A DNA stretch of 64,000 nucleotides from Fidelibacterota bacterium (GCA_002715465.1 PAYY01000031.1:1-64000), one strand, 5' to 3'. Shown: positions 47,512-56,672, counted from the first letter of the stretch. Notes: a model not told the origin generated them from the letters alone. Made by a program: numbers and translations.

Positions 47512-48165
47512 TTAACTTAACTGAGAAATATATTTATACATTACCCAAAAATGTGAAAAACTTCCTAACATAACAAAAACATGGAAAATTTCGTGAGCGC
47601 CAAGAACTGCTGGGTAAGGGTTAGGTTTATTGATAGCGTGAATTATAGCACCTATTGTATATAATAACCCCCCAGAAATTATCCAAACTATCGCTCTAAC
47701 CTCAACAGTTTCAATTAACGGCCAGCTTGCAATTATAATAACCCACCCCATAAATAAATATGAGATTACAGAAAACCAATCTGGAAAATTGGACCAAAAA
47801 ATTCTCATAAGAACACCTGATATAGCCAACAGCCATATAACACAAAGTAGGCTCCAACCCCATATACCTCGGAGAGGTATAAGGCAAATAGGGGTATATG
47901 TAGCTGCAATTAAAACATATATCGTAGCTTGATCAAGTTTTCTTAAGAGAATAATTTTTCTTGGTTTCACATTTAACCAATGATATAGAGTGCTTGCAGT
48001 ATAAGTCAAAATCATTGAAAAACCGAAGATAGAGAATCCTATAATATGCCAAGGCTTGGCTGGGTTTGTTGATTCTAGCAATAAAATGATAAATCCAATA
48101 ATGGCAAGAATCATTCCTATAAAATGTGTTATTGCACTAACAGGTTCTCTTATTTTATTTAACAT
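47512..48165 (-). CDS. Hemolysin III/PAQR-family membrane protein
   Basis: 217 residues with seven membrane spans. It carries the family's conserved motifs: EPVSAITHFIGM near the start, TASTLYHWL, LDQATIYVLIAATYTPICL and the C-terminal GAHEIFHVFVMLGSFSHFW with the putative metal-binding histidines. Bacterial members are annotated hemolysin III or YqfA; related eukaryotic proteins are progestin/adiponectin receptors with possible ceramidase activity. It is embedded between the thiolase and FadN genes (one and three bases apart), suggesting a lipid-related role. Confidence 0.88.
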   Translation of the reverse strand: MLNKIREPVSAITHFIGMILAIIGFIILLLESTNPAKPWHIIGFSIFGFSMILTYTASTLYHWLNVKPRKIILLRKLDQATIYVLIAATYTPICLIPLRGIWGWSLLCVIWLLAISGVLMRIFWSNFPDWFSVISYLFMGWVIIIASWPLIETVEVRAIVWIISGGLLYTIGAIIHAINKPNPYPAVLGAHEIFHVFVMLGSFSHFWVMYKYISQLS

Positions 48166-48166
48166 A

Positions 48167-49303
48167 TTATCTTTTTATGATTGTTGCTATTCCTTGGCCC
48201 GTACCTATGCACATAGTAGCGAGGCCGAAGGTTCCATTGACTTGTTCTAGAACATTTATTAGGGTCGTAATAATTCTAGCTCCAGAACAACCCAGTGGAT
48301 GACCTAATGCTATAGCACCACCGTTAAGATTTATTTTATTTGTTGGCCAATCACCACTTTGTATCACAAAAAGAGATTGTGCTGCAAATGCTTCATTAAG
48401 TTCAATTGCATCAATATCTTTTATTTTCAGGCCTGCCTTTTTCATAGCCTTCTTAGTTGCGGGCAAGGGTCCTTTTCCCATACGATTCCATTCTACGCCT
48501 GCGATTGATCGTGATATTACTTCAGCTCTAGGATCAAGGTCATGTTTTTCAGCAAAATTATTGCTAGTAAGAAGAATTGCTGCTGATCCAATAGAAACAG
48601 GAGAACTTGAAGCTGCTGTAACTGTACCATTTTCAATAAAAGCTGGATCTAATGAACGTATTGTATATTCGTTGGGTATCATGGGCCCTTCGTCAACATT
48701 AATAATTGTACCATCTTCCAATTTGATCGGAACAATTTCATTTTTGAATCGTCCTTCAGTTTGAGCTAAAATAGCTTTTTTATGGGAATCTATTGCAAAA
48801 CTATCTTGTTCTTCTCTAGAAATTCCTAAATCTTTCGCTAAAAGTTCGGCTGTTTCTCCCATTCCTATATAATAATCTTTCTCTGCTAAATCTGGATGAA
48901 AATCTGGATTAAATCCTCCCATTGGAACAGAAAACATATCTTCAACTCCTGCAGCAATTCCAACATCAATATCCCCAACTTCTATTGCTTGACTTATTTG
49001 GTGGAATGCATCCATTGATGAACCACAAAATCGGTTGACAACTTTTCCACAAGTTTGAATGGGCATTTCAGCTAAAATTCCTACTGAACGTGCGAGAAGC
49101 ATACCTTGTGGTCCTTCAGGAAATGCACAGCCTACTACTATATCTTCTACATCTTTTTTTGAAATATTTTTAGTACGATTAATAAGTTGAGATATAATTT
49201 GGGAGGTAATGTCATCAGCACGAATGTTCCCAGCTATTTTCCCTCTTTTTACACCAATAGGAGAACGTACAGCATCGATAATTACACTTCTTGTCACTGG
49301 CAT
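48167..49303 (-). CDS. fadA: Acetyl-CoA acyltransferase (thiolase)
   Basis: 378 residues. Nucleophilic Cys93 in NRFCGSSMDAF, the C-terminal NGGAIALGHPLGCSGAR with the catalytic His, and MCIGTGQGIAT with the second Cys are all present. It cleaves 3-ketoacyl-CoA in beta-oxidation, consistent with the FadN-type fusion downstream in the same operon. AGGAGG lies just before the ATG, and a perfect inverted repeat lies three bases further upstream. Confidence 0.93.
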   Translation of the reverse strand: MPVTRSVIIDAVRSPIGVKRGKIAGNIRADDITSQIISQLINRTKNISKKDVEDIVVGCAFPEGPQGMLLARSVGILAEMPIQTCGKVVNRFCGSSMDAFHQISQAIEVGDIDVGIAAGVEDMFSVPMGGFNPDFHPDLAEKDYYIGMGETAELLAKDLGISREEQDSFAIDSHKKAILAQTEGRFKNEIVPIKLEDGTIINVDEGPMIPNEYTIRSLDPAFIENGTVTAASSSPVSIGSAAILLTSNNFAEKHDLDPRAEVISRSIAGVEWNRMGKGPLPATKKAMKKAGLKIKDIDAIELNEAFAAQSLFVIQSGDWPTNKINLNGGAIALGHPLGCSGARIITTLINVLEQVNGTFGLATMCIGTGQGIATIIKR

Positions 49304-49315
49304 ATAACCTCCTAG

Positions 49316-49332
49316 AAAGGAATATTTCCTTT
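49316..49332. promoter_or_regulatory. Inverted repeat in the fadA leader (candidate operator)
   Basis: AAAGGAA-TAT-TTCCTTT, a perfect 7-3-7 dyad directly upstream of the fadA ribosome site. It may bind a regulator or form a short RNA hairpin that affects the ribosome site. Confidence 0.45.
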
Positions 49333-49835
49333 AGATGGAAACATGAGATATAACATTTGAAAATTCACAGAAATCAATTTTTTCTTTTATTAGAGTCCTT
49401 AATTATTTTTCAATAGTTAATGGGATATTTAGACATAATAAATATTATTTAAAGAGAACAGATAAAACAAATCCTATATACAAGACTAAAATAGTCCTAT
49501 AAATAACTTGTTTCATGAAAAATATACAATTAGATTAATATATGAGATTAAGTCTCAATTAGAATTTTCAAATGAATCTTCTTACCCTACGTAACGGAGA
49601 GCATGGTAAATAGATTGGTATTCTAACCCATATAATACCTTATTTCATATATAATTACTATGCTCAGTCAGGGCCGTCGAAATGGCGGCCCTGATTAAAA
49701 TTTAAATAAAATTTTTGTGATGATTATATCTTATTTATTCCTACATTCGACTGGTGAGTCTAAAAACAAACTCATCAGTTGCGGTTCGTTATTTTAATTG
49801 TAATTTATTTCTTAAGAAATAATAATGGGTGAGAA
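49333..49835. other. Gene-free divergent region rich in dyads
   Basis: No convincing gene. It holds the 13-base dyad GACTAAAATAGTC at 49484-49496 (also found at 53825-53837), a nine-base-pair hairpin TCAGGGCCG/CGGCCCTGA at 49668-49694, a ten-base-pair hairpin ACTGGTGAGT/ACTCATCAGT (one G-U) at 49750-49779, and the palindrome at 49805-49822 near tetR. One or more of the hairpins could belong to a small RNA or attenuator. Confidence 0.5.
49805..49822. promoter_or_regulatory. 18-base perfect palindrome before tetR (candidate TetR operator)
   Basis: TTATTTCTTAAGAAATAA, ending 13 bases before the TTG start of the TetR gene, the usual place for an autoregulatory TetR-family operator. Confidence 0.5.
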
Positions 49836-50441
49836 TTGATATCTAATAGAAAAAAAGAAGAAAGAGAATTAAGGCGTGAAAGAATCCTTCAAGGTGCGTT
49901 AGCTGTTTTTCAAAATAATGGTTTAGAAGCCGCTACTATGGATCAGATTGCTAATGAGGCTGGGTTTGGTAAAGCTACTCTCTATTACTATTTTAATTCA
50001 AAGGAAGAAGTTTTTTGTGCCATAATGGAAAAAGGTTGGAAGCCTCTTTGGGAAGATATAGAGGAAATTATTCATGAAGAAGATCACTCAGCGCACGATT
50101 TATTTATAGATGCATTGAGTGCTGTAACCAAAATTATTTTAAAAGATAAAAATCTTTATCGGTTTCTTTTTACTGCTCCAAAAGCTATTGTGAATATCCC
50201 TGAAAACTCTCAGGTATGGCGTTCTTATCAAGACAGACTTTATGGTTCTCTTAGAGGCCTTTTGGAAGAAGGAATGGCCAAAAGTGAATTCCCCCAAACA
50301 GATGCAGAGCTTTTATTAAGAGCGATTGGCGGTTTATTTCATGGTATTCTATTCCTTGGTTCTGAAGAGAAGGAAATATCTAGAGAAGATATAGAAAATC
50401 TTTTCAATCAGTTTCTCACTACTTCAAAGGAAAAAAAATAG
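49836..50441 (+). CDS. TetR/AcrR family transcriptional regulator
   Basis: 201 residues from TTG 49836. N-terminal HTH (residues ~14-64): RRERILQGALAVFQNNGLEA, ATMDQIANEAGFGKATLYYY and FNSKEEVFCAIM. The C-terminal ligand domain is all-helical. It is followed after four bases by a TonB receptor and lies divergent to the beta-oxidation operon; either or both may be targets. The comparison with Bacillus FadR, a TetR-family repressor of fadN-fadA, is only a suggestion. Confidence 0.9.
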   Translation: MISNRKKEERELRRERILQGALAVFQNNGLEAATMDQIANEAGFGKATLYYYFNSKEEVFCAIMEKGWKPLWEDIEEIIHEEDHSAHDLFIDALSAVTKIILKDKNLYRFLFTAPKAIVNIPENSQVWRSYQDRLYGSLRGLLEEGMAKSEFPQTDAELLLRAIGGLFHGILFLGSEEKEISREDIENLFNQFLTTSKEKK

Positions 50442-50445
50442 AAAA

Positions 50446-52650
50446 ATGTGCAAATATTTCTCAAAAGCTACTTTAGTATTTTTCTGTTTTTTCATATTGT
50501 ATAATTCTCTTCAGGCTAAAGACTTTAGTAGAGTTTTAGGAGTTGTAATAGATAATGAAACCGAGGTTGGTCTTCCAAATGCAAATGTAATTATTCCAAT
50601 GCTTGATATAGGAACTTCTACAGATGAGTCAGGCGCCTTTACTTTAAATAAGATTCCCAAAGGATCTTATCGTATTGAAGTTAGTATTATTGGTTACAAA
50701 AGAAATATTATAACTCTGGATTTATTAGATGATGAAATTAGTTTGAGGATTAAACTAGACTTGGAACCTCTTCTCATGGATAAGGTTGAAGTTCAGGGGC
50801 TTATAACCTCGCGCCTTTCCACAGAAAAGGTTGAGGTTATAACCGGAGATCAAATATCCAAGCAGGAGATTCAATCCCTTTCGGAATTGCTAGAGTCAGT
50901 TCCTGGTGTTGATGTTCAAACTGCATACTCACTTGGCAGGAATGTAAATGTTTCAATCCGAGGTTCATCTGATTTTAAGCCCGGCGGATATAACAACCGG
51001 GTTCTTTTATTATTGGATGGTTTTCCCATCTTAATTCCTAATAGTGGGGGAGCTGATTGGAATGCTGTTCCAATGAATAATATCCAACGTGTAGAAGTTT
51101 TACATGGTCCGGCATCAGCTCTTTATGGTCAAAATTCAATGGGTGGAGTTATTAATCTAATTACAAATAACTCAAAATTATCTAATCCTCCTTCAGCATC
51201 TATTTCTTTTGGAAGCTATGCTTCCAAAAAGTTAAATGCTTCCGGGGGTTTTTCTTATGGTTCTTGGAAAGCTTTCGGAGATTTAAGTACAATCTCAACT
51301 GATGGTCATCGCTTCAATGCTAATGCTGATCTACTTCGATTTTCAGGAAAACTAGAACAGAAGAAAAAGAATGGTACATCTTTATCTTTCTCTTCAATCT
51401 TAACAGAGTCTCGAACAGGTCATCCTGGATTTATAGCCCCACAGAGACCTTCTCTTATCTCTTATAGATTGTCATCTCGATCATCTCGGTATTTCCAATT
51501 TCATCATCAAAGTAAACTTAATAATAGGATCTCCTTAAATAATTCATTAGCTGTCCACAGTTTCCTTACTAATTATAATGATCGTGAAGATACCCCTACT
51601 GAAGAAATAGAGGGTAAGACAAGATATGATGATTTAAGTATTGCTGCTCGAACGGAATTGTTTTCAATGATGTCTTCTAGTATGATGGTAATTTCTGGAT
51701 TTGAAGGGAGCCTTGATCGATCTGATGTTACCGTTATGAACCCTATGTATGGTATTCCAACCCAGCAAACAGCGGCTTCTTTCATTCAGGCTAGAAAATC
51801 TATTGGTGGTGGATGGTCAATAGTTTCAGGTTTAAGAGCTGATTTTCGACGTGTAGATCCGGGAAATAATTTTACTCCGCGCATTTTTAAAGCAATTTCT
51901 CCAAAAGTCTCTATCAGTTATCGTGAACCATCTCGCAGGCTAATGAATATTTCGCTTAATAAGGGGTTTAGAGCACCATCATTTTCTGAATTATATCTTT
52001 TACATACAAGCCCATATGGTCTTTTCCTTCAGGGAACTCCTACGCTCAATCCAGAATCAGTATGGGCATTAGAGTTAGGATACAAGCATGAACATTCTAG
52101 GGATCTATTTTGGAAGACTCAAGTTTACCACAATCGTTATAGTGATATGATAGATTTTGTTTACGCCATTCCTGTGAAAGCTAAGAATTGGCAGAGTATT
52201 AGTGCTACAGGAGGTGAATTCCAAGTAAGTAAAAGATTAAATGATGATTTTCGAATATTAGTTAATTATAGTTATCTAAAGATGAAAGATCTTAAGGGAG
52301 AGGCCACTTTACTGTATAGGCCTAGCCATAAAATTAATAGTACTTTTTCATACCAGCATAAGAAAGGAAGGATCTCTTTCTCTGGACGTTTTGTTTCTAG
52401 ACAGCGATATGAGGATTTTCTTTCTGATGATTATGATATTATTAATGGGCGAGTTATTTTTCCACTTATGTGGTTGCCGAGCCGTTTTCTGGCCAATACC
52501 AATTTATCATACAGATTTCGGTCTATAGAGTTTTCCATAAAAGTGGAAAATATTTTTGATACTGATTACGAACTTATCCAGAATTATCCTATGCAAGGAC
52601 GAACCTGGATGCTCACATTGTCAAGTAAAATAAATCAAAAAGGAGTATAA
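50446..52650 (+). CDS. TonB-dependent receptor with carboxypeptidase-regulatory-like domain
   Basis: 734 residues. Signal peptide about 1-24; regulatory-like domain ~28-105 (VLGVVIDNETEVGLPNANVI); plug with LLESVPGVDVQTAYSLGRNV, VSIRGSS, VLLLLDGFPI and VEVLHGPASALYGQNSMGG; then the barrel, ending in TLSSKINQKGV. The small lipoprotein gene starts one base after the stop. Coupling to a TetR regulator upstream suggests a substrate-controlled uptake system for an organic ligand, by inference. Confidence 0.9.
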   Translation: MCKYFSKATLVFFCFFILYNSLQAKDFSRVLGVVIDNETEVGLPNANVIIPMLDIGTSTDESGAFTLNKIPKGSYRIEVSIIGYKRNIITLDLLDDEISLRIKLDLEPLLMDKVEVQGLITSRLSTEKVEVITGDQISKQEIQSLSELLESVPGVDVQTAYSLGRNVNVSIRGSSDFKPGGYNNRVLLLLDGFPILIPNSGGADWNAVPMNNIQRVEVLHGPASALYGQNSMGGVINLITNNSKLSNPPSASISFGSYASKKLNASGGFSYGSWKAFGDLSTISTDGHRFNANADLLRFSGKLEQKKKNGTSLSFSSILTESRTGHPGFIAPQRPSLISYRLSSRSSRYFQFHHQSKLNNRISLNNSLAVHSFLTNYNDREDTPTEEIEGKTRYDDLSIAARTELFSMMSSSMMVISGFEGSLDRSDVTVMNPMYGIPTQQTAASFIQARKSIGGGWSIVSGLRADFRRVDPGNNFTPRIFKAISPKVSISYREPSRRLMNISLNKGFRAPSFSELYLLHTSPYGLFLQGTPTLNPESVWALELGYKHEHSRDLFWKTQVYHNRYSDMIDFVYAIPVKAKNWQSISATGGEFQVSKRLNDDFRILVNYSYLKMKDLKGEATLLYRPSHKINSTFSYQHKKGRISFSGRFVSRQRYEDFLSDDYDIINGRVIFPLMWLPSRFLANTNLSYRFRSIEFSIKVENIFDTDYELIQNYPMQGRTWMLTLSSKINQKGV

Positions 52651-52651
52651 A

Positions 52652-53128
52652 GTGACAAAGAATGCTTTAACAAATACAACTTTATTTGCTATTTTTGGAA
52701 TTCTGTTGTTTTCTGCATGTGAAGACTCAGAAGCTGAAGCAACGCCAGAATCAGCAAATATATCTGGTGTAATAACTTTTGAAGGTGATTGGCCAGCTGA
52801 AGGTCTTGTATTTATTTCATTAAACGCTGAATGGCCTCCAACAAGTTCTGGACCTCCATATTCTGTTACATCTTTAACTGAATCTGTCGTTTCTTATGAT
52901 TATAATTTTGAAGATGTGGCTTTCGGAGAATATGGCGCTATTACCGTTTCCTGGAAAGATCCTAACAATGAAAATCCTGCTACTAATCAGCATGTCATTG
53001 GGGCTTATGGAGGATCAATACAGGCAGGATTTATGGATGCTACAAAAATGACATTTTCGCAAGATAATTATGAATTAAAGGAAGCAAATTTTGTGGCTAA
53101 TTTCCGTTATATCACACCTTCCGAATAA
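52652..53128 (+). CDS. Small lipoprotein, receptor partner
   Basis: 158 residues from GTG 52652, with AGGAG at 52641-52645. The signal ends in the lipobox LFSAC (Cys23), then acidic residues and a beta-rich domain (ISGVITFEGDWPAEGLVFIS) of Ig-like appearance. No family is recognised. It follows the TonB receptor by one base and is likely a cell-surface or periplasmic partner of it. Confidence 0.75.
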   Translation: MTKNALTNTTLFAIFGILLFSACEDSEAEATPESANISGVITFEGDWPAEGLVFISLNAEWPPTSSGPPYSVTSLTESVVSYDYNFEDVAFGEYGAITVSWKDPNNENPATNQHVIGAYGGSIQAGFMDATKMTFSQDNYELKEANFVANFRYITPSE

Positions 53129-53136
53129 AAAAGCAC

Positions 53137-53175
53137 TTCTCACATATCGAATTTCTTTAGTTCGGTATGTGAGAA
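53137..53175. terminator. Long hairpin after the lipoprotein gene
   Basis: 15-base-pair stem TTCTCACATATCGAA/TTCGGTATGTGAGAA with one G-U pair and a nine-base loop, eight bases after the stop. It has no T-run, so it is either an atypical terminator, an mRNA-stabilising hairpin or part of the ferritin leader. Confidence 0.5.
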
Positions 53176-53225
53176 ATCAACCATTGTATTTAAATTTTAT
53201 AATAAGTAATACAAAGGTATAAGTC

Positions 53226-53744
53226 ATGAAATCAAAAAAAGTAATAGAAAAGCTTAATGATCAGATTAGTTTAGAGCAAATTGCTTCACAAGCTTATCTT
53301 GGAATGGCTATGTGGTCTGAACAAAATTCCTTTGAGGGTGCTGCGAACTTCTTTTATGCCCAATCTGATGAAGAGCGAAGCCACATGTTAAAGATAGTTC
53401 GATATATAAACAGTATTGGTGCTGAAGCCATTATCAGCAGTGTTGATGGGGCCTCAACTAATTATTCTTCACTTGATGCATTAGTTTCGCAAGGCTTAGA
53501 AAATGAAAAAAGAGTTACAGCTGCAATACATGAATTGAGTACTGTTGCATTAGCTGAGGGTGATTATCAATCATTTAATTTCCTTCAGTGGTTTATTGTT
53601 GAACAAGCTGAGGAGGAGCAGAAATTTCAGACAATAATTGATAAGTTTGAATTACTCGGAACTGACGGGAGAGCTCTTTATTCCGTTGATAAATTCATGG
53701 GTAGAATGTCTACTTCTGAAACTGAAGAAGAAATCTCTAGCTAA
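53226..53744 (+). CDS. ftnA: Bacterial non-heme ferritin
   Basis: 172 residues, four-helix bundle. The ferroxidase residues Glu17, Glu50, His53, Glu94, Gln127 and Glu130 are at exactly the E. coli FtnA positions. It oxidises and stores iron in a 24-mer shell. It stands upstream of a FecA-like receptor and an imelysin-like lipoprotein, forming an iron-related gene set, though with its own leader. Confidence 0.95.
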   Translation: MKSKKVIEKLNDQISLEQIASQAYLGMAMWSEQNSFEGAANFFYAQSDEERSHMLKIVRYINSIGAEAIISSVDGASTNYSSLDALVSQGLENEKRVTAAIHELSTVALAEGDYQSFNFLQWFIVEQAEEEQKFQTIIDKFELLGTDGRALYSVDKFMGRMSTSETEEEISS

Positions 53745-53812
53745 TATTAATTAAAATATTTTCAGTTTTATTTAAGTCCAACCATCTAAAAAATTATATA
53801 AATAGGATATAA

Positions 53813-53873
53813 TTAGTCTAATAGGACTAAAATAGTCTAATTAATGCTTGCAATAAAAATTAATTAGGCCTAA
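53813..53873. promoter_or_regulatory. Dyad cluster upstream of the iron-receptor genes (candidate metal-regulator operator)
   Basis: Contains TTAGTCTAA (53813-53821), the dyad GACTAAAATAGTC (53825-53837), a second TAGTCTAA, and the perfect palindrome TTAGGCCTAA (53864-53873) ending eight bases before an ATG. The half-site TTAG resembles DtxR-family (IdeR/MntR-like) boxes, but no exact consensus is present. Confidence 0.4.
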
Positions 53874-53881
53874 AATCGTTC

Positions 53882-54100
53882 ATGAGAATGAGTCTCAGTA
53901 TAGAAAAAATAGATTGCAAACGACTTGCTGTAATTTGTTCAATAATTGCAGCATCGATTACTGAAATAGGATGTGAGGATGATCCAATATTAAATCCTCA
54001 AACTAGTGAAGAGGAAAAGGGTAGTTATGGTTTTCTTTTTATTGAAGATGAAGATAATTCTTTGCATGAAAACTCAACTAATAACCCAGAATTATTTTAA
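53882..54100 (+). CDS. Small lipoprotein-like protein, unknown function
   Basis: 72 residues. A short basic start and hydrophobic stretch (RLAVICSIIAASITEIGC) end at Cys31, a poor lipobox, followed by an acidic tail (SEEEKGSYGFLFIEDEDNS). It ends ten bases before the TonB receptor start. No family is known to me and there is no clear ribosome site, so expression is uncertain. Confidence 0.5.
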   Translation: MRMSLSIEKIDCKRLAVICSIIAASITEIGCEDDPILNPQTSEEEKGSYGFLFIEDEDNSLHENSTNNPELF

Positions 54101-54110
54101 AGTTAATTTC

Positions 54111-56579
54111 ATGACTCGCTTAGCTTATATCTTTTTTCCCATATTTATTTTTTCGTCTTATTCATCAGCCAACAATCAAGAAACCTCCATTTCTGGTACA
54201 GTTTATAGAAATGAAGAGGCTGTTCCTCTTCAAGGTGCAAATGTAACATTGATACACAATAATGGAAATGAATATGGAATGTCAACTGATGAAAATGGGT
54301 TTTTTGCTATAACAGATTTAAATCCTGGAATCTATTCTATTAAGATTAGTTTTATTGGTTTTGAAGATTATACTGAAAATGTAAATATAGAATTCGGTAG
54401 CCTATATAAAATTGATGCTATTTTATCAATAGAACCTATCCAAATGACACAGTTGGAAATTATAAGCAAAGTTGATAGTTCATATTATAATTTGCCAGGT
54501 GCTGCTACTATTCTTGATGTAGAAACATTAAAACTAATTAATCCAATTGGAACTCAAGAAATGCTTGAACATATACCTGGAATAAATGGATATGCAGATG
54601 ATGGTATAGGAAATTCCAGAATAAGTATTGGCATAAGAGGTCTAAACCCTAGAAGAAGCTCTAGGGTATTAATCCTAGAAGATGGTATTCCAATCCAGCC
54701 CGCATTATATGTTTATCCAAATATGTACTATAATCCACCCGCAGAGCGAATTAGTAGGCTTGAGATAATTAAAGGTAGTGGATCAATAGCTTATGGTCCT
54801 CAAACCATGGGAGGCGTAATAAATTATTTTACAAAACGACCAAGAAATGAATTTGGTGGTTTATTAAGATTAACAGCAGGAGAAAATGGTTACAACAGTA
54901 TATTTACAGAGTTTGGTGGATGGGGTAGTGGTAATATTAAACCTGAACTTCAAATATTATATAAAAAAGGAGATGGATTTAGAGAAAATAATAATTTTGA
55001 ACAGATCAATGGGACGTTCAAAATAAATTATATAAAAAATTCTAATAAAAATATATACCTAAAAGGCAATATAAATTATGAAAACTCCAATGCCACTTAT
55101 ACTGGACTTACTAAATGGTCTTTTGATAATAATCCAAGATTTAATCCAAAAAAGGATGATAATTTTAAAGTATTTCGTTCCGCAATTGATTTAATTCAAT
55201 ACAATCGAATTAATTCAAGATTAAATAAAACTTCTAAGGCTTTCATTAGTTTTTTTGATAGACGATGGTGGAGAGAAAATGATGTTTTTATTAAAGCTCA
55301 AGATTTAGATAAAGAGAATGCAAAACCTCAACCATATTATAATACAGGTGATCTTGTGCGAATTGGTAATGGGAAAGACAATTTTGGAATTTTACGAACC
55401 TTCTACGTTGTGGGATATGAACAATCTTATGAATTAAAACATTCATTTTTTGGCTTTTCATCAAAATTAAATACTGGTTGGAGGATTTATTGGGAAAGAT
55501 TTATTGATGATAAAAAAACAGGTTTATCCACTGATGCGAGAGAAGGTATATACTATACTGGTGAAATTGAAGATCCAACCATAGTAGGTCAAAGTCATCA
55601 CTATGAGACTACAGCTATATCAGGTCATATATCAGATTATTTTAATTTAGGTAGTTTTTCTTTTAGACCTGGGCTACGTATTGAAATATTTGAACAGGAA
55701 AGGATCAATAGATTAGCAGGAGCAATTTATCAAGATAAGTTCCAATATATGTTGTTGCCTGGTATTGGTTTTACAAAGAAAATCACTGACATTTCAATAT
55801 TTGGAGGGATCCATAGAGGCTTTACGCCTCCTTCAAGTGGTGCTTTAAAAATACTCAATTTTGGTGAAAATATTGAAGAAGAGTCAGGTCTTGATTTGGA
55901 TTCAGAAAAAAGTTGGAATAAAGAGTTGGGATTGAGAGGTGATTTTTCATTAATTAATTTTGAATTATCTAGTTTTATAACTGATATAGAAAACCTTGTT
56001 GCGGCTGGGAGAGGTACAGCTTTTAAAAACCTAGGTAAAGTATCAAGTAATGGATTGGAAGTGAGAAGTTTATTAAAATTTTCAAATATATTACCGGTTT
56101 TGCCTAATTTTGATTTTTCATATACTTTTCTTCGAACAGAAGTAATAGATGGGACAATAATATCAAACGTAGCTGGATCATATGGATCTGAAATAAGTAT
56201 TAATGGAAAAAAACTACCTTATGCACCGACACATACAATTAATTTTGGTATAATAATTGAGCCTTTTTCAAATTTTTCATTACGATCAGATATTCGTTAT
56301 GTTGGGAAGGTATTTACTGATTTTGAAAATATTGAAGAGTCTGACAATATTGGTGTCACAGGTTCAATACCATCTTATAGAATCATAAATCTTTCTTGCA
56401 ATTACAATTTTAATACTAATGTAAGATTTTTCTTTTCAGGAAAAAATATAACAGATGAGATCTATATAGGTTCTCGTTTGCACTCTAACCCAGGACAGAA
56501 GAATGCAAATATAAGTTCAGGAATATTACCTGGACCAAGACGTCAATTAAATTTAGGTATTGAATATTATTTTAATTAA
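54111..56579 (+). CDS. TonB-dependent receptor, FecA-like (probable ferric-chelate uptake)
   Basis: 822 residues from ATG 54111, which gives a proper signal peptide (MTRLAYIFFPIFIFSSYSSA). The frame is open to 54006, but that extension overlaps the small upstream gene and lacks signal character. Regulatory-like domain ~30-110; plug with EMLEHIPGINGYADDGIGNS, ISIGIRGLNPRRSSRVLIL.EDGIP and LEIIKGSGSIAYGPQTMGG; barrel ending in NLGIEYYFN. The plug resembles Fe3+-dicitrate-type (FecA) receptors. The neighbouring ferritin and DUF4856 lipoprotein support an iron role. Confidence 0.88.
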   Translation: MTRLAYIFFPIFIFSSYSSANNQETSISGTVYRNEEAVPLQGANVTLIHNNGNEYGMSTDENGFFAITDLNPGIYSIKISFIGFEDYTENVNIEFGSLYKIDAILSIEPIQMTQLEIISKVDSSYYNLPGAATILDVETLKLINPIGTQEMLEHIPGINGYADDGIGNSRISIGIRGLNPRRSSRVLILEDGIPIQPALYVYPNMYYNPPAERISRLEIIKGSGSIAYGPQTMGGVINYFTKRPRNEFGGLLRLTAGENGYNSIFTEFGGWGSGNIKPELQILYKKGDGFRENNNFEQINGTFKINYIKNSNKNIYLKGNINYENSNATYTGLTKWSFDNNPRFNPKKDDNFKVFRSAIDLIQYNRINSRLNKTSKAFISFFDRRWWRENDVFIKAQDLDKENAKPQPYYNTGDLVRIGNGKDNFGILRTFYVVGYEQSYELKHSFFGFSSKLNTGWRIYWERFIDDKKTGLSTDAREGIYYTGEIEDPTIVGQSHHYETTAISGHISDYFNLGSFSFRPGLRIEIFEQERINRLAGAIYQDKFQYMLLPGIGFTKKITDISIFGGIHRGFTPPSSGALKILNFGENIEEESGLDLDSEKSWNKELGLRGDFSLINFELSSFITDIENLVAAGRGTAFKNLGKVSSNGLEVRSLLKFSNILPVLPNFDFSYTFLRTEVIDGTIISNVAGSYGSEISINGKKLPYAPTHTINFGIIIEPFSNFSLRSDIRYVGKVFTDFENIEESDNIGVTGSIPSYRIINLSCNYNFNTNVRFFFSGKNITDEIYIGSRLHSNPGQKNANISSGILPGPRRQLNLGIEYYFN

Positions 56580-56591
56580 AGGAGGAAAAAT

Positions 56592-56612
56592 ATGGAAAAT
56601 ATTTTCAAATAA
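56592..56612 (+). other. Six-codon mini-ORF with a perfect ribosome site
   Basis: AAAGGAGG at 56578-56584 is followed, after seven bases, by ATG-GAA-AAT-ATT-TTC-AAA-TAA (MENIFK). The 12-base palindrome GAAAATATTTTC lies within it. It could be a leader peptide, a relic, or chance. Confidence 0.25.
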
Positions 56613-56672
56613 ATACGACCAAATTTATCTTATAATATTCTTGTTAATTGTTAATAAACTAAAGGAAGAGAA

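Noticed and set aside
54006..54110. Upstream extension of the FecA-like receptor to ATG 54006
   Set aside because: It overlaps another reading frame and adds residues without signal character, while ATG 54111 begins a clean signal peptide.
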